Shown here in pieces: positions 36,990-46,315 of a stretch of 64,000 nt of DNA. The DNA is from Casp-alpha2 sp036337015 (GTDB lineage Bacteria; Pseudomonadota; Alphaproteobacteria; Rhodospirillales; Casp-alpha2). The position numbers and the translations under genes were made by a program. The stretch covers positions 178,329-242,328 of the forward strand of contig JAYZEZ010000008.1 of the NCBI GenBank assembly GCA_036337015.1, written 5' to 3'. The notes under the pieces were generated by a model. That model was not told where the DNA came from, made no database searches, and saw only the letters and a list, made by a program, of their open reading frames with translations. Each line of letters starts with the position of its first letter. The first letter of the stretch is position 1.

Positions 36990-37895
36990 ATGGCTAATCT
37001 TAAGGACTTAAAAGTTAGAATTGATAGCGTTAAATCGACGCAAAAGATTACTTCTGCTATGAAGATGGTAGCAGCTGCCAAACTGCGTCGTGCACAAGAG
37101 GGGGCAGAGGCTGCTCGGCCCTATGCAGAAAAAATGAATCGTATGGTAACTTCTGTTGCGAAGAGTGTTGCTAATATAATAGGTGGTCATCCATTGTTAG
37201 CAGGTACAGGTAAAAGCGAAACTCATTTAATAATAGCTTGCACAGGTGATCGTGGACTTTGTGGCGGCTTCAATAGTTCCATAGTTCGCGAAGTTCAAAA
37301 TATCGCAAGAGAACTTAAACGTAATGGCAAAACTGTAAAAATACTCTGTGTTGGGCGGAAGGGCCTGGATGGGTTAAAACGAGATTTGGAAAAAAATATA
37401 ATTTCTTCCATCGAAGGTATAGGAAGAAAAGGTGTAGAATTTTCTGATGGTGTTAAAGTTGCAAGCCAAATAACCAAACTTTTCGATGATGAAGAATTTG
37501 ATATTTGTACAATTGTGTTTAACCGATTTCAATCAGCAATGACGCAAATTCCAACAGCGCAACAATTGATTCCTTTTAATGCACAACCATTAGATGGGGG
37601 TGATAAAAAAATTGAGTTGGAGGAGGATAGTCGCCCTAAGTCTATTTTCATTTTTGAACCAGATGAAGCTGATATTCTAGAAGAATTACTGCCCCGCAAT
37701 ATAGAAATTCAAGTATTCCAAGCACTATTGGAAAGCGCTGCCTCCGAACACGGTGCACGTATGACCTCTATGGATAACGCCACACGTAATGCTGGTGAAA
37801 TGATTGACAGCTTGACACTAACTTTCAACCGCACCCGTCAGGCTGCAATTACAACGGAATTGGTAGAAATTGTCTCGGGCGCGGAAGCGCTTTAA
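36990..37895 (+). CDS. atpG: ATP synthase F1 gamma subunit
   Basis: Central rotor shaft of F1. The 301-residue product has the conserved N-terminal helix (VDSVKSTQKITSAMKMVAAA-like), the DRGLCGGFNS motif and the C-terminal helix SEHGARMTSMDNATRNAGEMI. Both coiled-coil ends needed for rotation are present. It lies 32 bp after atpA and 11 bp before atpD. Confidence 0.97.
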   Translation: MANLKDLKVRIDSVKSTQKITSAMKMVAAAKLRRAQEGAEAARPYAEKMNRMVTSVAKSVANIIGGHPLLAGTGKSETHLIIACTGDRGLCGGFNSSIVREVQNIARELKRNGKTVKILCVGRKGLDGLKRDLEKNIISSIEGIGRKGVEFSDGVKVASQITKLFDDEEFDICTIVFNRFQSAMTQIPTAQQLIPFNAQPLDGGDKKIELEEDSRPKSIFIFEPDEADILEELLPRNIEIQVFQALLESAASEHGARMTSMDNATRNAGEMIDSLTLTFNRTRQAAITTELVEIVSGAEAL

Positions 37896-37906
37896 GGGGA
37901 GTTTAA

Positions 37907-39331
37907 ATGATGGATAAAAATGCAATGGGTAAAATTACACAAGTTTTAGGTGCTGTTGTTGATGTTCAATTTGAAGGAGAATTGCCTGATATCCTAAATG
38001 CCCTTCATACAGAAAATGATGGAAAACTATTGGTATTAGAGGTGGCTCAACACCTTGGTGAGAATTCGGTTAGAACCATAGCTATGGACTCAACTGAGGG
38101 ATTGCAAAGGGGGGGCGGTGTTACTGATACTGGAGAAGCTATAAATGTTCCTGTAGGCCCTGAAACATTAGGTCGCATAATGAATGTGATAGGAGAGCCA
38201 ATCGATGATCGTGGGCCGATCAAAACCAAGCAAACTGCCCCGATACACGCTCAAGCACCAGATTTTATTGATCAATCTACAGAAACCGAAATTCTTTCAA
38301 CTGGAATTAAGGTTGTAGACCTAATCTGTCCGTACGCAAAGGGTGGAAAAATTGGGCTTTTTGGCGGCGCTGGCGTTGGCAAAACAGTAATTATAATGGA
38401 ATTGATTAATAATATAGCAAAAGGTCATGGGGGGTATTCAGTATTTGCTGGAGTAGGAGAGCGAACACGTGAAGGGAACGACCTATATCACGAAATGATA
38501 GAATCAGGTGTAATTGATCTTAAAGGTGACAATTCTAAAGCTGCTTTAGTTTATGGCCAAATGAATGAACCTCCTGGAGCTCGTATGCGAGTAGGTCTCA
38601 CCGGCCTAGCACAGGCTGAATACTTTCGTGATCAAGAAGGACAAGATGTTTTGCTTTTCATGGATAATATTTTCCGCTTTACGCAGGCTGGCTCGGAAGT
38701 TTCAGTTTTGTTAGGAAGAATTCCTTCTGCCGTCGGTTATCAACCAACTCTAGCCACTGATATGGGTAACCTTCAAGAACGTATAACTTCCACAAACAAA
38801 GGTTCAATTACTTCTGTTCAGGCAGTGTACGTTCCTGCAGACGATCTCACTGATCCAGCACCAGCGACTTCTTTTTCACATCTCGACGCAACAACAGTAC
38901 TTAGCCGACAAATTGCAGAACTTGGCATTTATCCAGCTGTTGATCCGCTTGATTCTACATCAAGGATTCTAGATCCCAGAATTATTGGAGAAGAGCACTA
39001 CAGTGTAGCAACCGAAGTTCAGAGAGTTCTTCAAACATATAAGTCACTACAAGACATCATAGCTATTTTAGGAATGGATGAGTTATCAGAAGAGGATAAA
39101 CTCACTGTCTCGCGCGCACGTAAGATCCAACGCTTCCTCAGCCAACCTTTTTTTGTTGCTGAAATCTTCACTGGCTCACCCGGAGTTCTAGTCTCACTAG
39201 AGGACACCATTAAAGGTTTCAAGGGAATAGTCGAAGGGGAATACGATCACCTACCAGAATCTGCTTTCTATATGGTAGGGACAATTGATGAAGCAATAGA
39301 AAAAGCAAAAAAATTAGCAGAAGCAGCGTAA
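37907..39331 (+). CDS. atpD: ATP synthase F1 beta subunit
   Basis: Catalytic subunit of F1. P-loop GGAGVGKT (153-160), the catalytic glutamate region GERTREGNDLYHEM, the Walker B region LLFMDNIFRFTQAGSEVS and the DELSEEDKL motif are all intact. The 474 residues are usual. AAGGGGAG precedes two adjacent ATG codons (37907 and 37910); I use the first. Confidence 0.98.
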   Translation: MMDKNAMGKITQVLGAVVDVQFEGELPDILNALHTENDGKLLVLEVAQHLGENSVRTIAMDSTEGLQRGGGVTDTGEAINVPVGPETLGRIMNVIGEPIDDRGPIKTKQTAPIHAQAPDFIDQSTETEILSTGIKVVDLICPYAKGGKIGLFGGAGVGKTVIIMELINNIAKGHGGYSVFAGVGERTREGNDLYHEMIESGVIDLKGDNSKAALVYGQMNEPPGARMRVGLTGLAQAEYFRDQEGQDVLLFMDNIFRFTQAGSEVSVLLGRIPSAVGYQPTLATDMGNLQERITSTNKGSITSVQAVYVPADDLTDPAPATSFSHLDATTVLSRQIAELGIYPAVDPLDSTSRILDPRIIGEEHYSVATEVQRVLQTYKSLQDIIAILGMDELSEEDKLTVSRARKIQRFLSQPFFVAEIFTGSPGVLVSLEDTIKGFKGIVEGEYDHLPESAFYMVGTIDEAIEKAKKLAEAA

Positions 39332-39354
39332 GAAATTAAGAATAGGGTTTAGAA

Positions 39355-39768
39355 ATGACCGATTCGGTCGAATTTGAATTAGTTTCCCCCGAGCGACTTA
39401 TAAAGTCAGAACCGGTTGAGATGGTTGTAATCCCTGGAACTGAAGGTGATCTTGGTATACTTCCTGGCCATTCACTTTTAATAGCCACAATGCGTCCAGG
39501 CACTATAGATATTTATAAAAATGGTTTGGTAGCTGAAAAAATCTTTATCTCTGGTGGTTTTGCTGAAATATCACCAGAACGCTGCACAGTTTTAGCTGAG
39601 GAAGCTCTACCGGTTAATGATATTAGCCGAGAAAAAGCAATGGAACGTCTTGAAAAAGCCAAAGAAATGCTTGCGAAAGCAGAAACGGATGATCAAGCTG
39701 ATAGCTTGATGGCGGGTAAAGAAATAAAAAAAGCTGAGGCTATGATTTCTGCAATTCCTCTAGCTTAA
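39355..39768 (+). CDS. atpC: ATP synthase F1 epsilon subunit
   Basis: Regulatory rotor subunit. The 137-residue product starts with a ten-strand beta domain (FELVSPERLIKSEPVEMVVIPGTEGD in overlapping short motifs, LPGHSLLIATMRPG) and ends in an alpha-helical hairpin. It closes the atpHAGDC operon and converges on uvrB after 58 bp. Confidence 0.95.
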   Translation: MTDSVEFELVSPERLIKSEPVEMVVIPGTEGDLGILPGHSLLIATMRPGTIDIYKNGLVAEKIFISGGFAEISPERCTVLAEEALPVNDISREKAMERLEKAKEMLAKAETDDQADSLMAGKEIKKAEAMISAIPLA

Positions 39769-39826
39769 CTAAACTCCAGTTTAAATTTGATTTTCTTGTG
39801 GCAACTGAAATAATTAACTTTTTTAT

Positions 39827-41926
39827 CTATTTTTTTACTGATTTTTTTCTTTTTGAAATAGTTGCACGGGATGAAATACCAACTTTTTCCAAACCTAATT
39901 CATGAGCTTCTAAACGACGAATTTCATCTCTTAATCTCGCCGCTTCTTCAAATTCTAGATCAGCCGCAGCTTTACGCATTCTATTTGTCAAATCTTCTAA
40001 AATATTACGAAGATTATGACCAGCCGAGTCAAATCCCTCAGCCGGACTTTTCTTAACGGTGACATAATCTTGCTCATATACTGAACCAATAATATCTGTG
40101 ATATCTTTCTTTATAGATGAAGGAGTTATACCATGAGATACATTATAACTTTGTTGTTTCACTCGCCGCCTATTTGTCTCTGAAATTGCATAGTCTATAG
40201 ATTCAGTTATTTTATCCGCATACAGTATAGCTCTTCCTTCTACATGTCGTGCAGCACGTCCAATAGTCTGCACCAAAGACGTCTTAGATCGGAGAAAACC
40301 TTCCTTGTCAGCATCTAAGATAGCTACCAATGCACACTCAGGAATATCCAAGCCCTCACGTAAAAGGTTAATCCCCACCAAAACATCAAAGGATCCTAGT
40401 CGTAAATCACGAATAATTTCAATACGCTCTAGTGTATCAATATCCGAATGCATGTAACGCACTCTTACACCAGCTTCATGCATATACTCTGTTAAGTCTT
40501 CTGCCATACGTTTAGTCAGAGTTGTAACTAAGGTGCGCAATCCTTTTAAAGAAACCTTTTTGACTTCATCTAATAGATCATCGACCTGTCTATCTGCCGG
40601 TCGCACGATAGTAATTGGATCGGTTAATCCAGTTGGACGCACCACTTGTTCTATAAAAACACCTCCAGTTTTTTCCAACTCCCAAGGTCCTGGCGTTGCT
40701 GACACAAAAATAGTATTGGGACGCATTTCTTCCCATTCTTCAAATTTTAAGGGTCGATTATCAATGCAACTAGGCAACCTAAATCCAAATTCTGCTAACG
40801 TAGATTTGCGATTATAATCACCGCGATACATTCCCCTCAACTGGGGTACGGTAACATGACTCTCATCAACCATTAACAAAGCATTTTTCGGTAAATATTC
40901 AAATAAAGTAGGAGGTGGCTCTCCTGGTTTTCGTCCAGTAAGGTATCGTGAATAATTTTCTATACCAGAACAAAAACCAGTAGTTTCTAGCATCTCCAAA
41001 TCAAACGTTGTTCGTTCTTGCAATCGTTGTGCTTCTAATAATTTTCCTTCAACAGTTAATTCCAAGTGCCGATTTTTTAGCTCTTCTTTTATCTGGGGGA
41101 TTGCCTGTAAAAGGGTTGGCCGTGGTGTTACATAATGATTATTTGGGTAAATAACTATGCTAGTTAAATTGACTATCTTCTCACCTGTCAATGGATCAAT
41201 TTCCAAAATTTCATCAATCTCGTCTCCAAAGAGACTGATACGCCAAGCCCTATCTTCAAGATGTGATGGGAAAATTTCTATAATATCACCCCTAACTCTA
41301 AACGAACCACGAAAAAAATTTACGTCATTACGATGATATTGGAGTCCAACAAGGCTTTTTAGCAACTTGCTCTGGACAATCTGCTGGCCCAACCCCAGCT
41401 CGATCACCATCTCCGCATATGTTTCCACCGATCCAATTCCATATATACAAGAAACAGAAGAAACTATTATTACATCTGAACGCTCCAACAATGCACGTGT
41501 GGCGGAATGACGCATTCTATCGATTTGCTCATTAATAGAAGCATCTTTTTCTATATAAGTATCGGTACGTGCTACATATGCTTCTGGTTGATAATAATCG
41601 TAATATGAAACAAAATATTCGACAGCATTTTTAGGAAAAAAACCCTTCATCTCACTATATAACTGTGCGGCTAGTGTTTTATTAGGAGCTAACACTAAAG
41701 TAGGCTTCTGCAAATTCTGAATGGTATGGGCAATGGTAAAAGTTTTTCCTGAACCAGTAACACCGAGCAAAACTTGATCACGCTCTTCTTTTTTAAGACC
41801 TTGGGTTAACTTGGCAATAGAATCAGGCTGATCACCAGATGGCTTGAAATCCGAAATTAATTCAAACGATTTTTTCCCTCTGATAGGTCTTCGTTTTTCG
41901 ATTGCAAATGATTTTGAAATATCCAT
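39827..41926 (-). CDS. uvrB: UvrB, excinuclease ABC subunit B
   Basis: Damage-verifying helicase of nucleotide excision repair. The 699-residue product shows Walker A GVTGSGKT (55-62), the beta-hairpin region YYDYYQPEAYVARTDTYIEKD, DESHVTVPQLRGMY, helicase motifs RVRYMHSDIDTLER, GINLLREGLDIPE and QTIGRAARH, and a C-terminal UVR domain (DLTNRMRKAAADLEFEEAA). Its 25-40 residues at the C-terminal end are Lys/Ser-rich. Read alone on the minus strand between atpC and aspC. Confidence 0.98.
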   Translation of the reverse strand: MDISKSFAIEKRRPIRGKKSFELISDFKPSGDQPDSIAKLTQGLKKEERDQVLLGVTGSGKTFTIAHTIQNLQKPTLVLAPNKTLAAQLYSEMKGFFPKNAVEYFVSYYDYYQPEAYVARTDTYIEKDASINEQIDRMRHSATRALLERSDVIIVSSVSCIYGIGSVETYAEMVIELGLGQQIVQSKLLKSLVGLQYHRNDVNFFRGSFRVRGDIIEIFPSHLEDRAWRISLFGDEIDEILEIDPLTGEKIVNLTSIVIYPNNHYVTPRPTLLQAIPQIKEELKNRHLELTVEGKLLEAQRLQERTTFDLEMLETTGFCSGIENYSRYLTGRKPGEPPPTLFEYLPKNALLMVDESHVTVPQLRGMYRGDYNRKSTLAEFGFRLPSCIDNRPLKFEEWEEMRPNTIFVSATPGPWELEKTGGVFIEQVVRPTGLTDPITIVRPADRQVDDLLDEVKKVSLKGLRTLVTTLTKRMAEDLTEYMHEAGVRVRYMHSDIDTLERIEIIRDLRLGSFDVLVGINLLREGLDIPECALVAILDADKEGFLRSKTSLVQTIGRAARHVEGRAILYADKITESIDYAISETNRRRVKQQSYNVSHGITPSSIKKDITDIIGSVYEQDYVTVKKSPAEGFDSAGHNLRNILEDLTNRMRKAAADLEFEEAARLRDEIRRLEAHELGLEKVGISSRATISKRKKSVKK

Positions 41927-42058
41927 AAGATATAAATATATTACGCTATTTAACTACTTACGAGTCCTGACTTGCACGCAAATTTCGTCAGGAGTAAGGT
42001 CCGAATTATTAAAAATATAAACAATTTTTAGAACTTCATAAACTTTGGAACACCAATC

Positions 42059-43261
42059 ATGTCCCTTGTTGCATCGAGACTAAACAAAATACAACCTAGT
42101 CCCACCATTGCCGTTACACAAAAGGCTCGAGATTTAAAAGCCCAAGGTAAAAATGTTATTGGCCTTGGCGCTGGAGAACCTGACTTTAATACTCCACCTC
42201 ATATCATTGAAGCTGCTAAAAAAGCTCTCGATGATGGGATGACGCGCTATACCCCAATAAATGGGATACCAGGATTAGTTGAGGCAATTTCTAAAAAATT
42301 TAAACATGAAAATGACCTTGATTTTGGAATTGAAGAAATTGCAGTTAGTTGTGGCGGCAAGCAAATAATTTTCAATGCTTTCATGGCAACATTGGATCCT
42401 AACGATGAAGTTATAATTCCAGCACCATATTGGGTCTCATATCCTGATATTGTTCTTATGTTTGAGGGAAAGCCAATAGTCATAGAATGTCCGGTAGAAG
42501 TAAATTTTAAAATTACTCCTGAGAAATTAGAAGCAGCTATTACACCAAGGACAAAATGGCTAATACTCAATTCCCCATCAAACCCGTCAGGAACTGCATA
42601 TACATATGATGACTACAAAAATCTTGCAGAAGTATTAATGAAGCACCCGCAAGTTTGGATTTTAACTGATGATATTTATGAGCACGTAATTTATGATGAA
42701 TTTAATTTTTATACTATCGCCCAGGTCGAACCTGAACTCAAAACAAGAACCCTTACCCTCAATGGTTTTTCAAAAGCTTATTGCATGACAGGGTGGCGTG
42801 TTGGCTATGCCGGTGGACCAAAGGAGTTAATAAAATCCATGACAATGGTTCAATCACAATCAACCACCCATATAGCAGCAGTTAGTCAAGCTGCATCCAT
42901 AGCAGCCTTAGAAGGCCCACAAGATTTTATTAGGGCCAATAATAGTATTTTTAAGAAGAGACGTGATTTAGTAGTAAATATGTTAAATCAAGTAACCGGT
43001 ATAAACTGCACTAAACCAAATGGTGCTTTTTACGTCTATCCATCTATAAAAGACACTATTGGAAAGAAAACGCCGGAAGGTGTGATAATAAATACGGATG
43101 AAGATTTCGTAACGTACATCTTAGAGTCACAGGGTGTTGCTGCCGTTCATGGAAAGGCATTCGGACTATCACCATATTTTAGAATTTCTTATGCAACTTC
43201 TACAGAATTATTGAAGGAAGCATGTCATCGTATCCAAACTGCAGTGGAAAACTTGACCTAG
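42059..43261 (+). CDS. aspC: Aspartate aminotransferase (class I, Ib-type)
   Basis: PLP enzyme that interconverts aspartate/2-oxoglutarate and oxaloacetate/glutamate. The 400-residue product begins SRLNKIQPSPTIAVTQKA, as in alphaproteobacterial AspC/AatA. LGAGEPDFNTP, NSPSNPSGTAY, the cofactor lysine K239 in NGFSKAYCMTGWRVGY and the C-terminal arginine region PYFRISYATS are intact. Prephenate transamination is possible for this subgroup. The gene is solitary and followed by the structured intergenic region. Confidence 0.92.
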   Translation: MSLVASRLNKIQPSPTIAVTQKARDLKAQGKNVIGLGAGEPDFNTPPHIIEAAKKALDDGMTRYTPINGIPGLVEAISKKFKHENDLDFGIEEIAVSCGGKQIIFNAFMATLDPNDEVIIPAPYWVSYPDIVLMFEGKPIVIECPVEVNFKITPEKLEAAITPRTKWLILNSPSNPSGTAYTYDDYKNLAEVLMKHPQVWILTDDIYEHVIYDEFNFYTIAQVEPELKTRTLTLNGFSKAYCMTGWRVGYAGGPKELIKSMTMVQSQSTTHIAAVSQAASIAALEGPQDFIRANNSIFKKRRDLVVNMLNQVTGINCTKPNGAFYVYPSIKDTIGKKTPEGVIINTDEDFVTYILESQGVAAVHGKAFGLSPYFRISYATSTELLKEACHRIQTAVENLT

Positions 43262-43307
43262 GATTCTATCGTTGTGTTTAATCTTTCCAAGTTTATATTT
43301 AAATATT

Positions 43308-43337
43308 AAAAAAAACCCCTGACCAAAGGTCAGGGGT
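43308..43337 (-). terminator. Strong intrinsic terminator reading on the minus strand
   Basis: ACCCCTGACC (43315-43324) and GGTCAGGGGT (43328-43337) form a perfect ten-pair stem with a three-base loop. Eight consecutive A bases at 43308-43315 give a U-tract on the minus-strand RNA. On the plus strand no U-run follows, so it terminates transcripts coming from the right, not aspC. Confidence 0.85.
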
Positions 43338-43510
43338 AAGTTTAAACAGGGAGGCTTTCGTCAGAGAGACGATTGCCTGGGTTAATCCATTGGGGGGGGG
43401 ATTAAACCCTATGACTAAATCGGGGAAGATTCAGTCCATCCGAAATATTATTCGGAATCCTTAAAGTGATGTGTTAAATACATCACTTGATTTGAATATA
43501 ATAAAAGCTA
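43308..43510 (-). ncRNA. Candidate structured small RNA between aspC and a LysR gene
   Basis: Six consecutive hairpins fill 43315-43488: the terminator (43315-43337), then stems at 43352-43378, 43379-43409, 43413-43436, 43439-43456 and 43464-43488 (the last with nine perfect pairs). In the 43413-43436 stem the pair 43417/43432 is a mismatch on the plus strand but G.U in the minus-strand RNA, which supports minus-strand expression. On that strand two loops are C-rich (UUCCCC, and seven C followed by AAU), which could pair with Shine-Dalgarno sites. A possible start lies near 43510. There is no ORF. I do not recognise a known family; 6S-like length is noted but no match is claimed. Confidence 0.5.
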
Positions 43511-43630
43511 CTAATACATTCTACCCACAATCAAACAACTCAGGTATGCATTTTTTGCATACGCCTTATCCTATTGAATTTAATGACTAATTTTCCTTTA
43601 AGCATCTAATTTATATGCCTAAATAGATTT

Positions 43631-44521
43631 TTAGGAGATTCCTCCTGTCATTTTGCTTACCAAAAAATCACGTAAAACCACGATTCGCTTCGCATTTCTT
43701 AATTCTCCAGGGTAAACAAAATAAGCATTTAAGCTAGGCCCCCTCACTTCAGGTAAAATTTCTACTAAATTACGCCCTTCGCGAATCATGTATTCGGGTA
43801 AAGCAGCAATACCTAGACCACTTTGTACAGCTCTATATATACCATATATATTATTAACTTTTAGTACCGGTTGACGAGGTTGGCCTAATTGGGCTCCAGC
43901 TTCAAGTAACCAGTTGGGGTTTCCTACAGGAGGCGTTGTATCATCACCATAAACGATAATCCGATGATCATCCAATTCAGAAGCTGTTTTAGGCCTACCG
44001 CGTTCCTTAAGATATTCAGGTGCTGCATATACTCGATAATTCATAGTCATCAAGTGACGTTGTATTAAATCTGGCTGTGTCGGAGGCGTCATACGTATGG
44101 CAGCATCGGCTTCACGCATTGAAAGATCAAGTTCAGTATTGGCGAGAACCAAAGAGACATCAATTTCCGGGTAAAGATTAATAAATTCTTTAATCCGAGG
44201 AGTTAACCAAATTGAACCAAAAGCAACTGTAGTATTTATGTTCAATGGTCCCTTAGGACTATCTTTAGCATCAATTATACGAGCCTCGGCCATAGCCAAT
44301 TTACCGTAAACATTATGAGCTGTATGAAAAAGCTCCTCACCTTGTTCAGTTAACTTTAATCCGCGAGCATGACGATGAAATAATTTAATGGATAAACTTT
44401 CTTCCAATCCAGAAACTTGCCGACTAACTGCAGACTGACTAAGATTCAAAAATTCAGCGGCATGAGTAAAACTACCTGCCTCTGCAACGACATGAAAAAC
44501 CCGAAGCTTATCCCAGTCCAT
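43631..44521 (-). CDS. LysR-family transcriptional regulator
   Basis: The 296-residue product has an N-terminal winged helix-turn-helix (LRVFHVVAEAGSFTHAAEFL, LSQSAVSRQVSGLEESL) and a C-terminal effector-binding domain starting about residue 92. The target and effector are not known. It stands between the structured region and trxB, 73 bp downstream of trxB on the same strand, so it may be co-transcribed with trxB; a link to thiol or redox control is only suggested by position. Confidence 0.9.
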   Translation of the reverse strand: MDWDKLRVFHVVAEAGSFTHAAEFLNLSQSAVSRQVSGLEESLSIKLFHRHARGLKLTEQGEELFHTAHNVYGKLAMAEARIIDAKDSPKGPLNINTTVAFGSIWLTPRIKEFINLYPEIDVSLVLANTELDLSMREADAAIRMTPPTQPDLIQRHLMTMNYRVYAAPEYLKERGRPKTASELDDHRIIVYGDDTTPPVGNPNWLLEAGAQLGQPRQPVLKVNNIYGIYRAVQSGLGIAALPEYMIREGRNLVEILPEVRGPSLNAYFVYPGELRNAKRIVVLRDFLVSKMTGGIS

Positions 44522-44594
44522 TATTTATCTCCCTAAAGCACTTGGCAGGTTTTTTTTAGAAACACTTTCAGCCTAAATTTTTCAAAAAAACATA

Positions 44595-45536
44595 CTATTG
44601 TTCAGCAAGAAATCTCTCAGCTTCTAAAGCACTCATGCAACCTGTACCAGCTGCAGTTACAGCTTGGCGATATATATTATCTTGCACATCACCCGCCGCA
44701 AAGATCCCTTTTACACTGGTTCTAGTACTATCTGGCTCTGTTAGGATGTATCCGTGCTTATCCATATCCAGTTGTCCTTTAAAAATCCCAGAATTGGGGA
44801 CATGCCCAATAGCGATAAATACCCCATCCACAGAAATTTTAGAAAATTCACCAGATTTAAGATTATTTAGCTTGATAGCAGTTACGCCTAGCGGATCTTC
44901 GTTGCCGATAACCTCGTCAAGCACGCTATTCCATATGATCTCTACTTTTTTATTATTAAATAATCGTTCTTGAAGAATTTTTTCAGATCGAAGTGCATCT
45001 CGACGGTGAACTAAAAAAACCTTAGATGCAAAATTAGTGAGAAACAAAGCTTCCTCTACTGCTGTGTTTCCTCCCCCGATAACAGCAACTGGCTTCTCAC
45101 GAAAGAAAAAACCATCGCAAGTTGCACAAGCAGAGACCCCAAATCCTGAGAATTTCTTTTCACTTTCTAAACCTAGCCAACGAGCACTAGCTCCAGTAGC
45201 AATAATAACAGTGTCACCCGTATATTCATCACCACTATCCCCTAGAACACAAAAAGGGCGCTTACTAAAATCGGTTTTAACAATAATGTCATCAAATATT
45301 TTTGTGCCAACATTTATAGTTTGTTCATACATCTGTTCCATTAGCCATGGCCCCTGTATAGCTTCTGCAAATCCAGGATAATTTTCTACTTCAGTTGTGA
45401 TTGTCAACTGTCCACCAGGCTGAATGCCACGTAACAAATTTGGGTGTAAATTTGCTCTGGATGCATAAATCCCAGCAGTATAACCAGCTGCTCCGGAGCC
45501 AATAATTAATACTTTTGAATGGTAAGTTTCCGACAT
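44595..45536 (-). CDS. trxB: Thioredoxin reductase
   Basis: FAD/NADPH enzyme that reduces thioredoxin. The 313-residue product has the FAD fold LIIGSGAAGYTAGIYA, the redox-active CATC (C137, C140) in SACATCDGFFF, the NADPH fold IGGGNTAVEEALF, and the C-terminal GIFAAGDVQDNIYRQAVTAAG. It is divergent from an lrp-type gene, a common alphaproteobacterial arrangement. Confidence 0.97.
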   Translation of the reverse strand: MSETYHSKVLIIGSGAAGYTAGIYASRANLHPNLLRGIQPGGQLTITTEVENYPGFAEAIQGPWLMEQMYEQTINVGTKIFDDIIVKTDFSKRPFCVLGDSGDEYTGDTVIIATGASARWLGLESEKKFSGFGVSACATCDGFFFREKPVAVIGGGNTAVEEALFLTNFASKVFLVHRRDALRSEKILQERLFNNKKVEIIWNSVLDEVIGNEDPLGVTAIKLNNLKSGEFSKISVDGVFIAIGHVPNSGIFKGQLDMDKHGYILTEPDSTRTSVKGIFAAGDVQDNIYRQAVTAAGTGCMSALEAERFLAEQ

Positions 45537-45699
45537 AAGAATTGAATTCCTATAATATAATGAGTTAATTTCCTAAAATAGATAGACTAATCAAATGAGG
45601 CAAGCGCTAGCTAGAATACGAGTTTAAACACTAATGAAAAAATTGAGAAATGCGTAAAAGAATCTATAGAATCTTAAATTTGTACAATCATAGGCTAAC

Positions 45700-45727
45700 T
45701 TGCTGCTATTTTTTTTAGCAATATAAT
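45700..45727 (+). promoter_or_regulatory. Candidate promoter for the Lrp-family gene
   Basis: A perfect TATAAT (45722-45727) lies 16 bp after a weak TTGCTG -35 (45700-45705) and about 42 bp before the ATG at 45770. Sequence match only. A T-rich spacer would bend the site. Confidence 0.4.
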
Positions 45728-45769
45728 CAAATAATATTTTTCAGCACTCCAAGTAAAGGCGTATAATTC

Positions 45770-46282
45770 ATGCAAAAAGTAAAGCTTGACCAAATTGATC
45801 GGCTGATTTTGCGAAACCTTCAAGCTGATGGCCGGATCACCAATTTGAAGCTGTCTAAGCTGATAGGAATTTCTGCACCCCCATGCCTTAGGCGTGTGAG
45901 AGCGCTAGAAGAAACAGGCTATATTAAAAGCTACCATGCCAATCTCAATCCCAAAGCTTTAGGGTATAATGTTACAGCATTCGCACAAATAGGACTCATT
46001 TCACAAGCAGAAACAGACCTAAATGCTTTTGAGAAAACTGTTCATAAATGGCCGGAAGTGCGAGAATGCTTTATGTTGGCAGGAGAAATAGATTATTTAC
46101 TTAAAATAGTTGCTAAAGACTGGGAAGCCTTCCAAGCATTCTTAACTACTAAACTAACTCCGACCGATAATGTTAACCTTATTAAATCGTCATTATCAAT
46201 CCGCACAGCTAAATTAGAACAAGGCATCCCCGTAAAGCTAGACTCAATTGAAAGTAAGGAAGATCAACAAAATTTAAGATAG
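45770..46282 (+). CDS. Lrp/AsnC-family transcriptional regulator
   Basis: The 170-residue product starts with a helix-turn-helix (LDQIDRLILRNLQADGRITN, ISAPPCLRRVRALEETGYI) followed by a RAM effector domain (about 70-150) ending in a typical GIPVKL. Lrp-type proteins sense amino acids. Divergent from trxB; a role in controlling trxB or autoregulation is inference. About 15 residues of charged tail follow the normal end. Confidence 0.92.
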   Translation: MQKVKLDQIDRLILRNLQADGRITNLKLSKLIGISAPPCLRRVRALEETGYIKSYHANLNPKALGYNVTAFAQIGLISQAETDLNAFEKTVHKWPEVRECFMLAGEIDYLLKIVAKDWEAFQAFLTTKLTPTDNVNLIKSSLSIRTAKLEQGIPVKLDSIESKEDQQNLR

Positions 46283-46315
46283 TATTACTAATTAAAGAAA
46301 TTTCGATTTCACTTG

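Noticed and set aside
43308..43337. Rho-independent terminator for aspC
   Set aside because: The U-tract is on the minus strand only; on the plus strand the stem is followed by AAGTTTAAAC.
44635..45381. Plus-strand ORFs of 112 and 114 codons opposite trxB
   Set aside because: They lie antisense to an intact thioredoxin reductase gene, match no family and show no ribosome-binding site.
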